Assembly (NCBI GenBank): GCA_018830385.1
Contig: JAHJSO010000100.1
Coordinates: forward strand, 1-5,641
Reading direction: 5' to 3'
Length of the DNA stretch: 5,641 nt
Origin: Elusimicrobiota bacterium
GTDB lineage: Bacteria; Elusimicrobiota; Endomicrobiia; CG1-02-37-114; JAHJSO01
Within the stretch, counting starts at the first letter, position 1; every line of letters starts with the position of its first letter. Of the stretch, positions 1-5,479 are shown one piece after another. Under the pieces are notes generated by a model. That model made no database searches. It saw only the letters and a list, made by a program, of their open reading frames with translations, and was not told where the DNA came from. The translations under genes were made by a program, and so were the position numbers.

Positions 1-1
1 C

Positions 2-1231
2 CACCTGGACTTCAGCCAAATCCGCGGGAAAACGCTCCTGAATGACCTCAGCCGCAGGGACTTTACAATAAACTCCATGGCGATTGAAATAAACCCTCTT
101 ACATCAAAGGCGATTGCGACCGGGGCGAAAACACTGATAATTGACCCGTTCGGCGGCAGGTCGGCTTTAAGGAACAAACGGATAGACGTAATATCTGAAA
201 AAAACCTTATTGACGACCCTTTAAGAATTCTGAGGGCTTACCGTCTCGCATCCACACTGGTGTTCGGCATCACAAAAAAAACAAGGAGGGGAATCAGAAA
301 ATATTCATCCCTTGTCCTGCACCCGGCAAAGGAAAGAATAAGAGACGAAATATCAAAGATTTTATCCGTGAACAATTCATACGGGACGCTGGACGAACTT
401 TACGGGGACGGCGTCCTTGAAAAAATATTCCCTGAAATACGGATAATGAAAAACAGCCCCGGCAGGTTTTACTTCCACCCGGGCGGCCTGTGGGAACACT
501 CACTTAAAGCCCTTAGAGGCATTGAAAAAATCCTCAGTGACGCAAAAAAACACTTCCCCGGTCTCTCCGGCGAAATAACCGCCCATATCTCCACGCGGCT
601 CGTCCTGATTAAGATTGTTACGCTGTTTCACGACATAGCAAAACCTGCAACGGTAAGAAAGATAGACGGTAGGGTGAGGTTTTTCGGGCATGAGTCCGTC
701 GGGGCGAAAATGGTAAAACGGATTCTTACCCGTTTGAGGTTTTCCGGGAAAGACGTCTCTTCCGCCGTTAAAATGGTCCAACACCACATGAGGGCGGGCA
801 ACCTTTTCCAGGCAAAATTTCTTACGCACAAGGCGGTTTACAGGTTTTTCAGGGATACGGGCGATGAAGCCGTTGACATATTTCTGCTGTCGTGCGCGGA
901 CAGGCTGTCATACGTCGGGGTTACGTCGGGGATTAAGGATGTTGAAAAATTCATCGCCTTCGCCGGTAAAATGATTGAAAGGTATTTTGAATTCAGGCGC
1001 AAGGCGGAACAGCCGAAACTTTTAAACGGCCATGTCCTGATGAAAAAATTTAACCTTGCGCCGGGGCCCGTTATCGGGGAACTTTTAAGGATTGTTGACG
1101 AATACCGCTCTGCAGGCAAAATAGAAACTGCCGGCCAGGCGTTGCATCTCCTCCGAAAAAAACTACCTAAAATTCTTAAGAAATTTAAGCGTAAGAAGAC
1201 AACTCTGAAGAAAACCGATAAAGTTAAGTGA
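2..1231 (+). CDS. cca: CCA tRNA nucleotidyltransferase / poly(A) polymerase family protein with HD domain, 5'-truncated by the window edge
   Basis: Class II nucleotidyltransferase, expected to add or repair the CCA end of tRNA in the cytoplasm. The frame is open from base 2, so the ATG at 77 is internal: it is the Met of the family motif RRDFTINSMA (bases 53-82). The catalytic GS/DxD part lies before the window. Counting from that Met, DPFGG is at 23-27, the nucleotide-recognition motif DDPLRILRAYR at 46-56, and an RNA-binding helical region follows. The HD domain spans about 134-280, with WEH (H141), FHD (H185, D186), HH (236-237) and CADR (D276) as likely metal ligands. A family-typical tail, NGHVLMKKF...PGPVIGELL, ends in a Lys-rich stretch (about 361-384). 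The 3' end overlaps the convergent hydrolase gene by 69 bp. The family also includes poly(A) polymerases and split CC- or A-adding enzymes. Family is certain; exact specificity is not. Confidence 0.9.
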   Translation, partial: HLDFSQIRGKTLLNDLSRRDFTINSMAIEINPLTSKAIATGAKTLIIDPFGGRSALRNKRIDVISEKNLIDDPLRILRAYRLASTLVFGITKKTRRGIRKYSSLVLHPAKERIRDEISKILSVNNSYGTLDELYGDGVLEKIFPEIRIMKNSPGRFYFHPGGLWEHSLKALRGIEKILSDAKKHFPGLSGEITAHISTRLVLIKIVTLFHDIAKPATVRKIDGRVRFFGHESVGAKMVKRILTRLRFSGKDVSSAVKMVQHHMRAGNLFQAKFLTHKAVYRFFRDTGDEAVDIFLLSCADRLSYVGVTSGIKDVEKFIAFAGKMIERYFEFRRKAEQPKLLNGHVLMKKFNLAPGPVIGELLRIVDEYRSAGKIETAGQALHLLRKKLPKILKKFKRKKTTLKKTDKVK

Positions 1232-1969
1232 CCTCAACTGTTCGCTGAACAGCAGGGGGGTATGCACTCCTTCGCCCGGGACAAGTCGCAGTTTAACGTC
1301 CTTCCCAAGGTAGAGCATCTTGTAATACAGTTCAAGCGAATGGTCAACGGGAACAATTTTATCGTTTTTACCGTGCACAAGCATAACCGGGCAGTCAATA
1401 TATGGCACAAAGTTGGTCGGTGACCTTGATATATATTCCTGGGGTTTTATGTGAGGCATAGCGTAGATATGTTTCAGGTAGAGTTTAAGCAGCCCGACCC
1501 TCGGGTCGTCTTTGGGGCGCGTCATCGTGTAGGCGGTTGCATAATAATACGCCCGGGCAAGGTCCGCGAAAGGCGCCAGGGCAGCGATACCGGCAATGCC
1601 CAATTCTTTCTGGTATTTTGCCGCTATGTTTAACATTGAGGCGGCGCCCATGCTCACACCCACAAGGAGTGTCTTACTGTCAACAAATTCAAAACTGTTG
1701 CGGGCATACCTTATTGCGCTTACTATGTCTTCTATCTCTCCGCGCGCAATCTCTATCCTGTTATACTCGGTGGCAACCACTGCAAAACCATAAAGCGAAA
1801 TAATCTGCGCAAAAAGTGGTATCTCCCATACCCTGAACTGCAACCCCACGTCAAAAGCCACGAGCGGTATCTTCCTGCCCGGGACGAGACGGCTCGGCTT
1901 GCACAATTGAGCCCTCAGTTGCCTTTTGTCCGACTTATGCCAGAAATCAATCTTTTCAACGCCTAACAT
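1163..1969 (-). CDS. Alpha/beta hydrolase (serine esterase/peptidase-like), substrate unknown
   Basis: 268 aa, with no signal peptide or membrane segment, so probably cytoplasmic. The fold and catalytic triad are readable: nucleophile elbow GVSMG at 104-108 (Ser106), acid in VHGKND (Asp203), and His236 in GVHTP. The core strand before helix A reads PLVAFDVG, so the usual HG oxyanion motif is absent and FDVG stands in its place. A lid-like insertion (about 137-190, rich in Tyr) separates the elbow from the acid strand. The ATG is supported by ACAGGT (1983-1978), eight bases upstream. The gene follows the TonB receptor in the same direction after 93 bp but has its own promoter-like sequence. 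The last 22 codons are antisense to the Lys-rich tail of the nucleotidyltransferase, and the stop is TAG. The size resembles BioH-type esterases, but the elbow is not the GWSLG typical of BioH, so a biotin role is only a context guess. Confidence 0.85.
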   Translation of the reverse strand: MLGVEKIDFWHKSDKRQLRAQLCKPSRLVPGRKIPLVAFDVGLQFRVWEIPLFAQIISLYGFAVVATEYNRIEIARGEIEDIVSAIRYARNSFEFVDSKTLLVGVSMGAASMLNIAAKYQKELGIAGIAALAPFADLARAYYYATAYTMTRPKDDPRVGLLKLYLKHIYAMPHIKPQEYISRSPTNFVPYIDCPVMLVHGKNDKIVPVDHSLELYYKMLYLGKDVKLRLVPGEGVHTPLLFSEQLRSLNFIGFLQSCLLTLKFLKNFR

Positions 1970-1991
1970 ATTGTTTTACCTGTCGCTCTAA

Positions 1992-2017
1992 CGTTCTAAA
2001 AAACCAGTTTTTGAACG
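1992..2017. repeat. Imperfect inverted repeat at the predicted 5' end of the hydrolase transcript
   Basis: CGTTC-t-AAAAA and TTTTTGAACG form a 10-bp dyad with one bulged base around a 5-6 base loop. It lies just after the predicted start site of the hydrolase promoter. It could be an operator or a 5' stem-loop of the mRNA. The stem is AT-rich and no U-tract follows in the minus direction, so it is not a typical terminator for the receptor gene. Confidence 0.4.
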
Positions 2018-2025
2018 CCCATCAA

Positions 2026-2054
2026 ATTCTATCAAAATAAAAAAAAATTATCAA
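2026..2054 (-). promoter_or_regulatory. Sigma70-like promoter for the alpha/beta hydrolase gene
   Basis: On the minus strand, TTGATA (2054-2049) is followed after exactly 17 bases by TAGAAT (2031-2026). Each box has one mismatch to consensus, and the spacer is very T-rich. The start site would fall near 2019, giving a leader of about 50 nt. The -35 box begins nine bases past the receptor stop codon, so the hydrolase need not depend on receptor transcription. Confidence 0.6.
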
Positions 2055-2062
2055 AGCAGGCC

Positions 2063-4117
2063 TCAGAAGTTATACGATATGCTAAACTCCGTCCACCTGC
2101 CCGGCTGGACAACGCCCGGGATTTCCTCATACCTTTCATCCAGCAGGTTTTCAACCTTCGCCCCGATTTCAAACCCGTGAACTTTTCTTGAAAGTTTGAG
2201 AGAATAAACGGCATAACCCTTCTCCTGTTGCCTTTCTTTATACACGCCCGTCAGCCCGTACCTAAATCCAAACGGCAGGTCATAGAGCATCGTCGCCGAA
2301 ACATAATTTACCGGGTTGCGCAAGGCATACTTTGAATTCTTTGCACTCAATTCGTAGTTATCGCCCAGCAGGTTGTCGGTCCGGCAATATTCAAACCTGA
2401 AAAAGTGAAAATCAACAAAGACCTCAAAACCCTGCCTCCTGAGACCGCCTATATTCATCGCCACATATTTCCTGCTGCCTGCCGGGGATTCAACCCAATC
2501 AAGCACGTCCACCTCATCCCTTACAAAAAGATTAACGCCAACCCCGGGCAGTTTCCCTGCCCCGTGACTTATCGTCCGGGTTTCCGCCGGACTTTTCAAA
2601 CCGCCGGACTGTCTGAAATTATACTCCCATCCGGCGCCATGGTTCCACAATACTTCAGGCCTCAGGTTTGTGTCTCCCTTATTAACGAGGTCCTCGTAAT
2701 ACAGTTCGGTAAAGGAAGGCAGACGGTAAGACCTTGCAGAATAAAAATGCATCCTTGACGAACCCGCCAGTTTGAAATCAGCATATAACTCGGGAAGGAA
2801 TATCGTGTTTGTGTTAAAGTTGAAATTATTGTAGCCGCCCCTGAATACAACTTTAAATGAGTTGAATACTACGGGGTAAACACCGGCATCGGGTGAAACA
2901 CCCCCGGTTGAATTGTCTGCATCCGAATATTTAATCTCCCACGCCGCCCACACATTACATCTGAATACGTTGTGCCGTCCCAGTCCTCCCTTTGTCCCGG
3001 TACTCTCTATGTCGTCATAAAACGGCTCAATTCCGAAATCCGTCCCGGGAAGGTTGCGGGGGCTGAAAACCACATTGCCCCCTGATGAATTATTCGTGTG
3101 GACGTTCGTATAAACGGACGGTTTGTTTTCAATCAATACAAATGTATCATGGTGTCTCCTGAAAGACATGTCCGCCCTGAAGGGACTTGTGCGACCGGAT
3201 GCATCAAGTTTTGCAAAGTATGTCTTCGTGGACTCTCTTGAAGGAAAATTCCTGCCCGGCGTGTAAAAATCATAGGCACCGAAAACCTTGTCCGTATAGC
3301 CGAGCGACAGGTTCACGTTATTATTGCGCGTGATTTTTGAGAAAAGGTTTATTATGTCAAAATCATAACGGTAACCCCTCGGTGTGCCTACCGGACTTTC
3401 AACGGGATAGCCGTCTGATTTATCCCTTGAAACGGTAAGATACCCGGTTAGCGGATTGCTTTCGTCACGGATTGCGGTTTGATTTCTATTGTCCCCGGCA
3501 GCGTGCAACCTTTGGGCGGACGTTTGTACATCCCTACGGTTAAATATTGCACCTGTGTTTCCGACTCCTCCCGCCGATAAATTAATCGCCGTCCTGTATG
3601 TCCCATAGTCGCCTGCTGACAGACCTACAGACATGCCCCTTCCGGCAGGCGTTCGCGTGACAATATTAACTGTGCCGCCTGAAAGTCCGCGGTATATTTC
3701 TATCCTCTCTATATCAACGACGGATACGGGAAAATCGCTCTTGTGATGTCCTGTCTGGGGGTCTCTTATTTCCGTCCCGTCAATCAGGACACGGGTCTGT
3801 TCAAATGTTGACCCTCTTCCTGAAATGTCCGACTGGACGCCCCCGTCACCCCTGGACTGCACGTCAAAACCCATAACAGACAGCAGGTCAGCGATAGAAT
3901 CAACGGGTAACCTTTCAATCTCTGCTTTCGTGATAACAACGGTCGGCATGAGGGCGGTGCCCCGGGGCCCGTTTATATCCTCCCGCTGCGGCAGTATCCT
4001 CTTTTCCACGGACACATAAACTTCCGGCACATCCGACGACAAAACCTCTTTGAACCCTGAGGTTAAAAAAAGCAAAACATACAAACAACAAATCGTCTTC
4101 ATTCCTTTTCTTTTCAT
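2063..4117 (-). CDS. TonB-dependent outer-membrane receptor, predicted biotin-regulated (possible biotin/biotin-conjugate transporter)
   Basis: 684 aa. A signal peptide (about 1-28: basic MKRKGMK, then a hydrophobic core) leads to a possible TonB box, PEVYVSVEK (31-39). The plug domain is at about 55-155, with VVITKAEIERLP, DISGRGS, VLIDGTEIRDPQTGHH and ERIEIYRG. The 22-strand barrel follows, with the family signature RSYRLPSFTELYY (462-474) near NLRPE (484-488), a C-terminal VENLLDERYEE (655-665) and terminal SYNF with a final aromatic residue for BAM recognition. The start at 4117 has AAAGGA about 7 bases upstream; Met6 has its GGA too close. Such receptors import scarce ligands using TonB-ExbBD energy. 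The BirA-type operator in front of the gene and adjacent birA point to biotin. Oddities: the conserved plug stretch between RG and GG, normally about 11 residues, is only LS here, and two periplasmic turns carry extra hydrophilic segments (about 191-223 and 503-525). Family is certain; substrate is inferred. Confidence 0.93.
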   Translation of the reverse strand: MKRKGMKTICCLYVLLFLTSGFKEVLSSDVPEVYVSVEKRILPQREDINGPRGTALMPTVVITKAEIERLPVDSIADLLSVMGFDVQSRGDGGVQSDISGRGSTFEQTRVLIDGTEIRDPQTGHHKSDFPVSVVDIERIEIYRGLSGGTVNIVTRTPAGRGMSVGLSAGDYGTYRTAINLSAGGVGNTGAIFNRRDVQTSAQRLHAAGDNRNQTAIRDESNPLTGYLTVSRDKSDGYPVESPVGTPRGYRYDFDIINLFSKITRNNNVNLSLGYTDKVFGAYDFYTPGRNFPSRESTKTYFAKLDASGRTSPFRADMSFRRHHDTFVLIENKPSVYTNVHTNNSSGGNVVFSPRNLPGTDFGIEPFYDDIESTGTKGGLGRHNVFRCNVWAAWEIKYSDADNSTGGVSPDAGVYPVVFNSFKVVFRGGYNNFNFNTNTIFLPELYADFKLAGSSRMHFYSARSYRLPSFTELYYEDLVNKGDTNLRPEVLWNHGAGWEYNFRQSGGLKSPAETRTISHGAGKLPGVGVNLFVRDEVDVLDWVESPAGSRKYVAMNIGGLRRQGFEVFVDFHFFRFEYCRTDNLLGDNYELSAKNSKYALRNPVNYVSATMLYDLPFGFRYGLTGVYKERQQEKGYAVYSLKLSRKVHGFEIGAKVENLLDERYEEIPGVVQPGRWTEFSISYNF
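2540..2612. repeat. Short direct repeat and hairpin inside a receptor turn segment
   Basis: CCGCCGGACT occurs twice, at 2584-2593 and 2601-2610, offset by 17 bases. Next to it GGGCAG-TTTCC-CTGCCC (2546-2562) forms a perfect 6-bp hairpin. Together they encode most of the extra hydrophilic turn at receptor residues about 503-525, between two recognisable barrel strands. This may be a small in-frame repeat insertion or expansion. Confidence 0.35.
3447..3552. other. Candidate in-frame insertion (palindromic element-like) in the receptor barrel
   Basis: Receptor residues about 191-223 are polar and Arg/Asn-rich (for example NRRDVQTSAQRLHAAGDNRN). They interrupt what is normally a short turn between the strand ending GGVGNTGA and the strand starting GYLTVSRDKSDGY. 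The DNA has nested inverted repeats: GTGCAA (3503-3508) with TTGCAC (3547-3552) outside GGACGT-TTGT-ACATCC (3518-3533, one G-U wobble in mRNA). CGGATTGC is also repeated directly, at 3452-3459 and 3468-3475. Its boundaries are approximate. Confidence 0.4.
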
Positions 4118-4221
4118 AAATTTTTCCTTTCCGGCGTCATTACCATGCGCTATTGCTATACGTCATTGCTATGCCCGCACCTCCGGCGCTGATTCTTTGC
4201 TGCATTGTTTTTTGTCAACCA
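4118..4221 (-). promoter_or_regulatory. Long 5' leader of the receptor mRNA
   Basis: From the predicted start site near 4222 to the ATG there are about 105 nt. This stretch holds the Shine-Dalgarno region (GGAAAGGA), three imperfect 13-nt tandem units at 4139-4177 (ATTACCAT, ATTGCTAT, ATTGCTAT as unit starts on the plus strand) and a possible 8-codon upstream reading frame (4166-4140). I see no B12 box or other known riboswitch core. Confidence 0.35.
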
Positions 4222-4243
4222 CTTGTATTTTATAGGTTGACAT
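4212..4243. promoter_or_regulatory. BirA-type biotin operator controlling the TonB receptor gene
   Basis: TTGTCAACC (4212-4220), 14 bases, then GGTTGACAT (4235-4243). Eight bases on each side are a perfect dyad (TGTCAACC/GGTTGACA). The half-sites differ from the proteobacterial BirA consensus TTGTAAACC-N14/15-GGTTTACAA by one symmetric base (C/G for A/T) plus the final T, and the spacing is as expected. The receptor -10 box lies in the spacer, so bound BirA-biotinyl-AMP would block transcription. The birA gene with its DNA-binding domain is the immediate neighbour. Confidence 0.8.
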
Positions 4244-4257
4244 TTAATTTAAAAAAA
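4227..4257 (-). promoter_or_regulatory. Promoter of the TonB receptor gene, overlapping the BirA operator
   Basis: On the minus strand TATAAAAT (4234-4227) gives a good -10 box inside the operator spacer. The -35 region (about 4257-4250) is only a T-tract with poor match to TTGACA, as in promoters that rely on AT-rich upstream contacts. The start site would be near 4222. Placement is supported more by the operator than by the -35. Confidence 0.5.
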
Positions 4258-4264
4258 TATATGC

Positions 4265-5335
4265 CTACCTAATATGGATGCAGTCGCCTGCGCTGACCTC
4301 AACCCTCCCGTCGCCGGTTCTGACGACCAGCGCCCCGGAACCCGTCAGCCCTTCCGCCTTCCCCGTAATACTGCTGCCGGCCATCATTATCCGGACATTC
4401 CTGCCGAGCGTGTCCGAAAACGATTCCCACTCTTTGAATATATTCCGTACGGCCGTTCTGTTAATCCGGCGGGACGTTCCCTTCCCGGCAACTGCATCCT
4501 TACCGTCCCCTGCCCCGCAGACCCTGCCATACAAACCGGCAAACTCTACCAGGACATGTCTTACAATTTCAACTCTCGGTATGTACTTTAAAAAATCCGC
4601 GCCCTTGCTTAAACCGGCCGCGGTAAGTTCTTTCTCAAGCGAGGTAAACCTGAAATTGCCGCCTTCCGCCTTTTTGACTTTTTCATAATTAACTACGTTC
4701 ATCCCGATACCGAGGACAACCCATTTGACACTGTCAATCTCTGCATCCATTTCAATGAGCGCCCCGCAAATCTTCTTACCCGACAACAGGACGTCGTTCG
4801 GCCATTTTACCCTTGCGGGCAACCCGAACAATTTTTTTAATGTGCGGGCCACCGATAGTGAGGCGACGACGTTCAGCACCGGGACGTCGGAAGGTGCCAT
4901 TGCAGGCCGGAGTATTACTGAAAAATAAATCCCGCCGGACGGGGAAACCCATCTCCTGTTCAACCTGCCCCTGCCCTGCGTCTGGTGTTCTGCGATAACA
5001 AGACAACCCTCCGGTTTACCCTCCATAGCCAGAGCCCTGGCTATGTCCATAGTTGAACCTATACCATCAAAATAGTACACCCGCTTTATGAATTTTTGGA
5101 TTGCCGGGACCGACAAAATCTCGGCAGGCAGTACCTTGTCGGGAGTAGAAACAAACATGTAGCCCTTTTTCCGCCTGCCCCGGACGACATAGCCATACTT
5201 CTTCAGTTTTTTTATGAATTTCCATACGGCGTTCCTGGAAATGCCTAATTCGTCCGCTATGCTTTTCCCCGAAACCCACCCGTCGGATTTTTTCAGCCGC
5301 TGAAGAATTTCAGAGCGCCCCGTATTTTCTTTCAT
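4265..5335 (-). CDS. birA: Bifunctional biotin--[acetyl-CoA-carboxylase] ligase / biotin operon repressor
   Basis: 356 aa cytoplasmic class II biotin protein ligase. It makes biotinyl-5'-AMP, transfers biotin to the carboxylase carrier lysine, and as the adenylate-bound dimer represses biotin genes. Domains: winged helix-turn-helix at about 7-62 (SIADELGISRNAVWKFIKKL, then wing RGRRKKGY); catalytic domain at about 85-270 with GSTM (93-96), adenylate-loop GRGRLNRRWVSPSGGIYFS (121-139), KWPND (177-181), KKICGALIE (187-195) and GIGMNV (209-214); SH3-like C-terminal domain at about 303-356. E. coli BirA is 321 aa; the extra length is mostly a low-complexity linker at about 271-296. All core motifs are intact. 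A BirA operator lies directly downstream, before the receptor gene; none is visible in front of birA. The ATG at 5335 has no clear Shine-Dalgarno and sits about ten bases after the -10 box, suggesting a leaderless mRNA. No terminator is seen after the TAG. Confidence 0.96.
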   Translation of the reverse strand: MKENTGRSEILQRLKKSDGWVSGKSIADELGISRNAVWKFIKKLKKYGYVVRGRRKKGYMFVSTPDKVLPAEILSVPAIQKFIKRVYYFDGIGSTMDIARALAMEGKPEGCLVIAEHQTQGRGRLNRRWVSPSGGIYFSVILRPAMAPSDVPVLNVVASLSVARTLKKLFGLPARVKWPNDVLLSGKKICGALIEMDAEIDSVKWVVLGIGMNVVNYEKVKKAEGGNFRFTSLEKELTAAGLSKGADFLKYIPRVEIVRHVLVEFAGLYGRVCGAGDGKDAVAGKGTSRRINRTAVRNIFKEWESFSDTLGRNVRIMMAGSSITGKAEGLTGSGALVVRTGDGRVEVSAGDCIHIR

Positions 5336-5344
5336 ACCGGAATA

Positions 5345-5374
5345 AGTATATCATATATTTAATTTTCATGTCAA
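5345..5374 (-). promoter_or_regulatory. birA: Sigma70-like promoter for birA
   Basis: On the minus strand a perfect TTGACA (5374-5369) is followed after 18 bases by TATACT (5350-5345). Only nine bases separate the -10 box from the birA ATG, so the transcript would start within about three bases of the start codon. A weaker overlapping pair, TTGACT-N17-TTAAAT, slightly upstream could yield a short leader of about 20 nt. Confidence 0.65.
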
Positions 5375-5380
5375 ATATCA

Positions 5381-5416
5381 GTCAATGAAATTTCTATTGT
5401 ATGGTTTTTCATTGAC
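5381..5416. repeat. Perfect 10-bp inverted repeat centred between divergent promoters
   Basis: GTCAATGAAA (5381-5390) and TTTCATTGAC (5407-5416) are exact reverse complements separated by 16 bases. Each arm is exactly six bases from the nearer -35 box (birA on the left, the secreted-protein gene on the right). It looks like a dimeric regulator site acting on both promoters. It does not resemble the BirA consensus, and I do not recognise the regulator. Confidence 0.55.
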
Positions 5417-5422
5417 CGGGAC

Positions 5423-5451
5423 TTGACAAATTTTTTGGAAATTGGTATCAT
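5423..5451 (+). promoter_or_regulatory. Sigma70-like promoter for the secreted-protein gene
   Basis: Perfect TTGACA (5423-5428), a 17-base spacer and TATCAT (5446-5451, one mismatch to TATAAT). The start site would fall near 5458, leaving a leader of about 22 nt that contains the ribosome binding site. Confidence 0.7.
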
Positions 5452-5479
5452 AACAAAGATAAATTCGGGGGGAGTGGCT

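Noticed and set aside
77..79. ATG at 77 as the start of the nucleotidyltransferase gene.
   Set aside because: The open frame continues upstream to base 2 and encodes the first half of the conserved RRDFTINSMA motif, so this Met is internal.
1238..1252. CTGTTC-GCT-GAACAG hairpin just after the nucleotidyltransferase stop, as a terminator or SOS box.
   Set aside because: It lies inside the hydrolase coding region, is followed by a G-run and not a T-run, and its spacing does not fit the known LexA consensus sequences.
2405..2758. Plus-strand open frame antisense to the receptor gene.
   Set aside because: No ribosome binding site or recognisable domain; it mirrors the codon bias of the receptor gene on the other strand.
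3444..3541. TAACCG copies flanking the odd receptor segment as a target-site duplication.
   Set aside because: Only six bases long and in different codon phases; removing one copy plus the segment would shift the frame, so it is not a clean insertion footprint.
4212..4243. The operator dyad read as a Rho-independent terminator after birA.
   Set aside because: The loop is 14 bases and AT-rich, and in the minus direction the stem is followed by A residues, not U residues. Position, half-site sequence and spacing fit a BirA operator much better.
4238..4262. Plus-strand TTGACA in the operator half-site as a promoter.
   Set aside because: No good -10 box at proper spacing (TATGCC at 17 bases) and it would only read antisense into birA.
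4118..4264. A cobalamin riboswitch, expected in front of many TonB receptor genes.
   Set aside because: The gap is only 147 bp and has no B12-box-like conserved core; I see a BirA-like operator instead.
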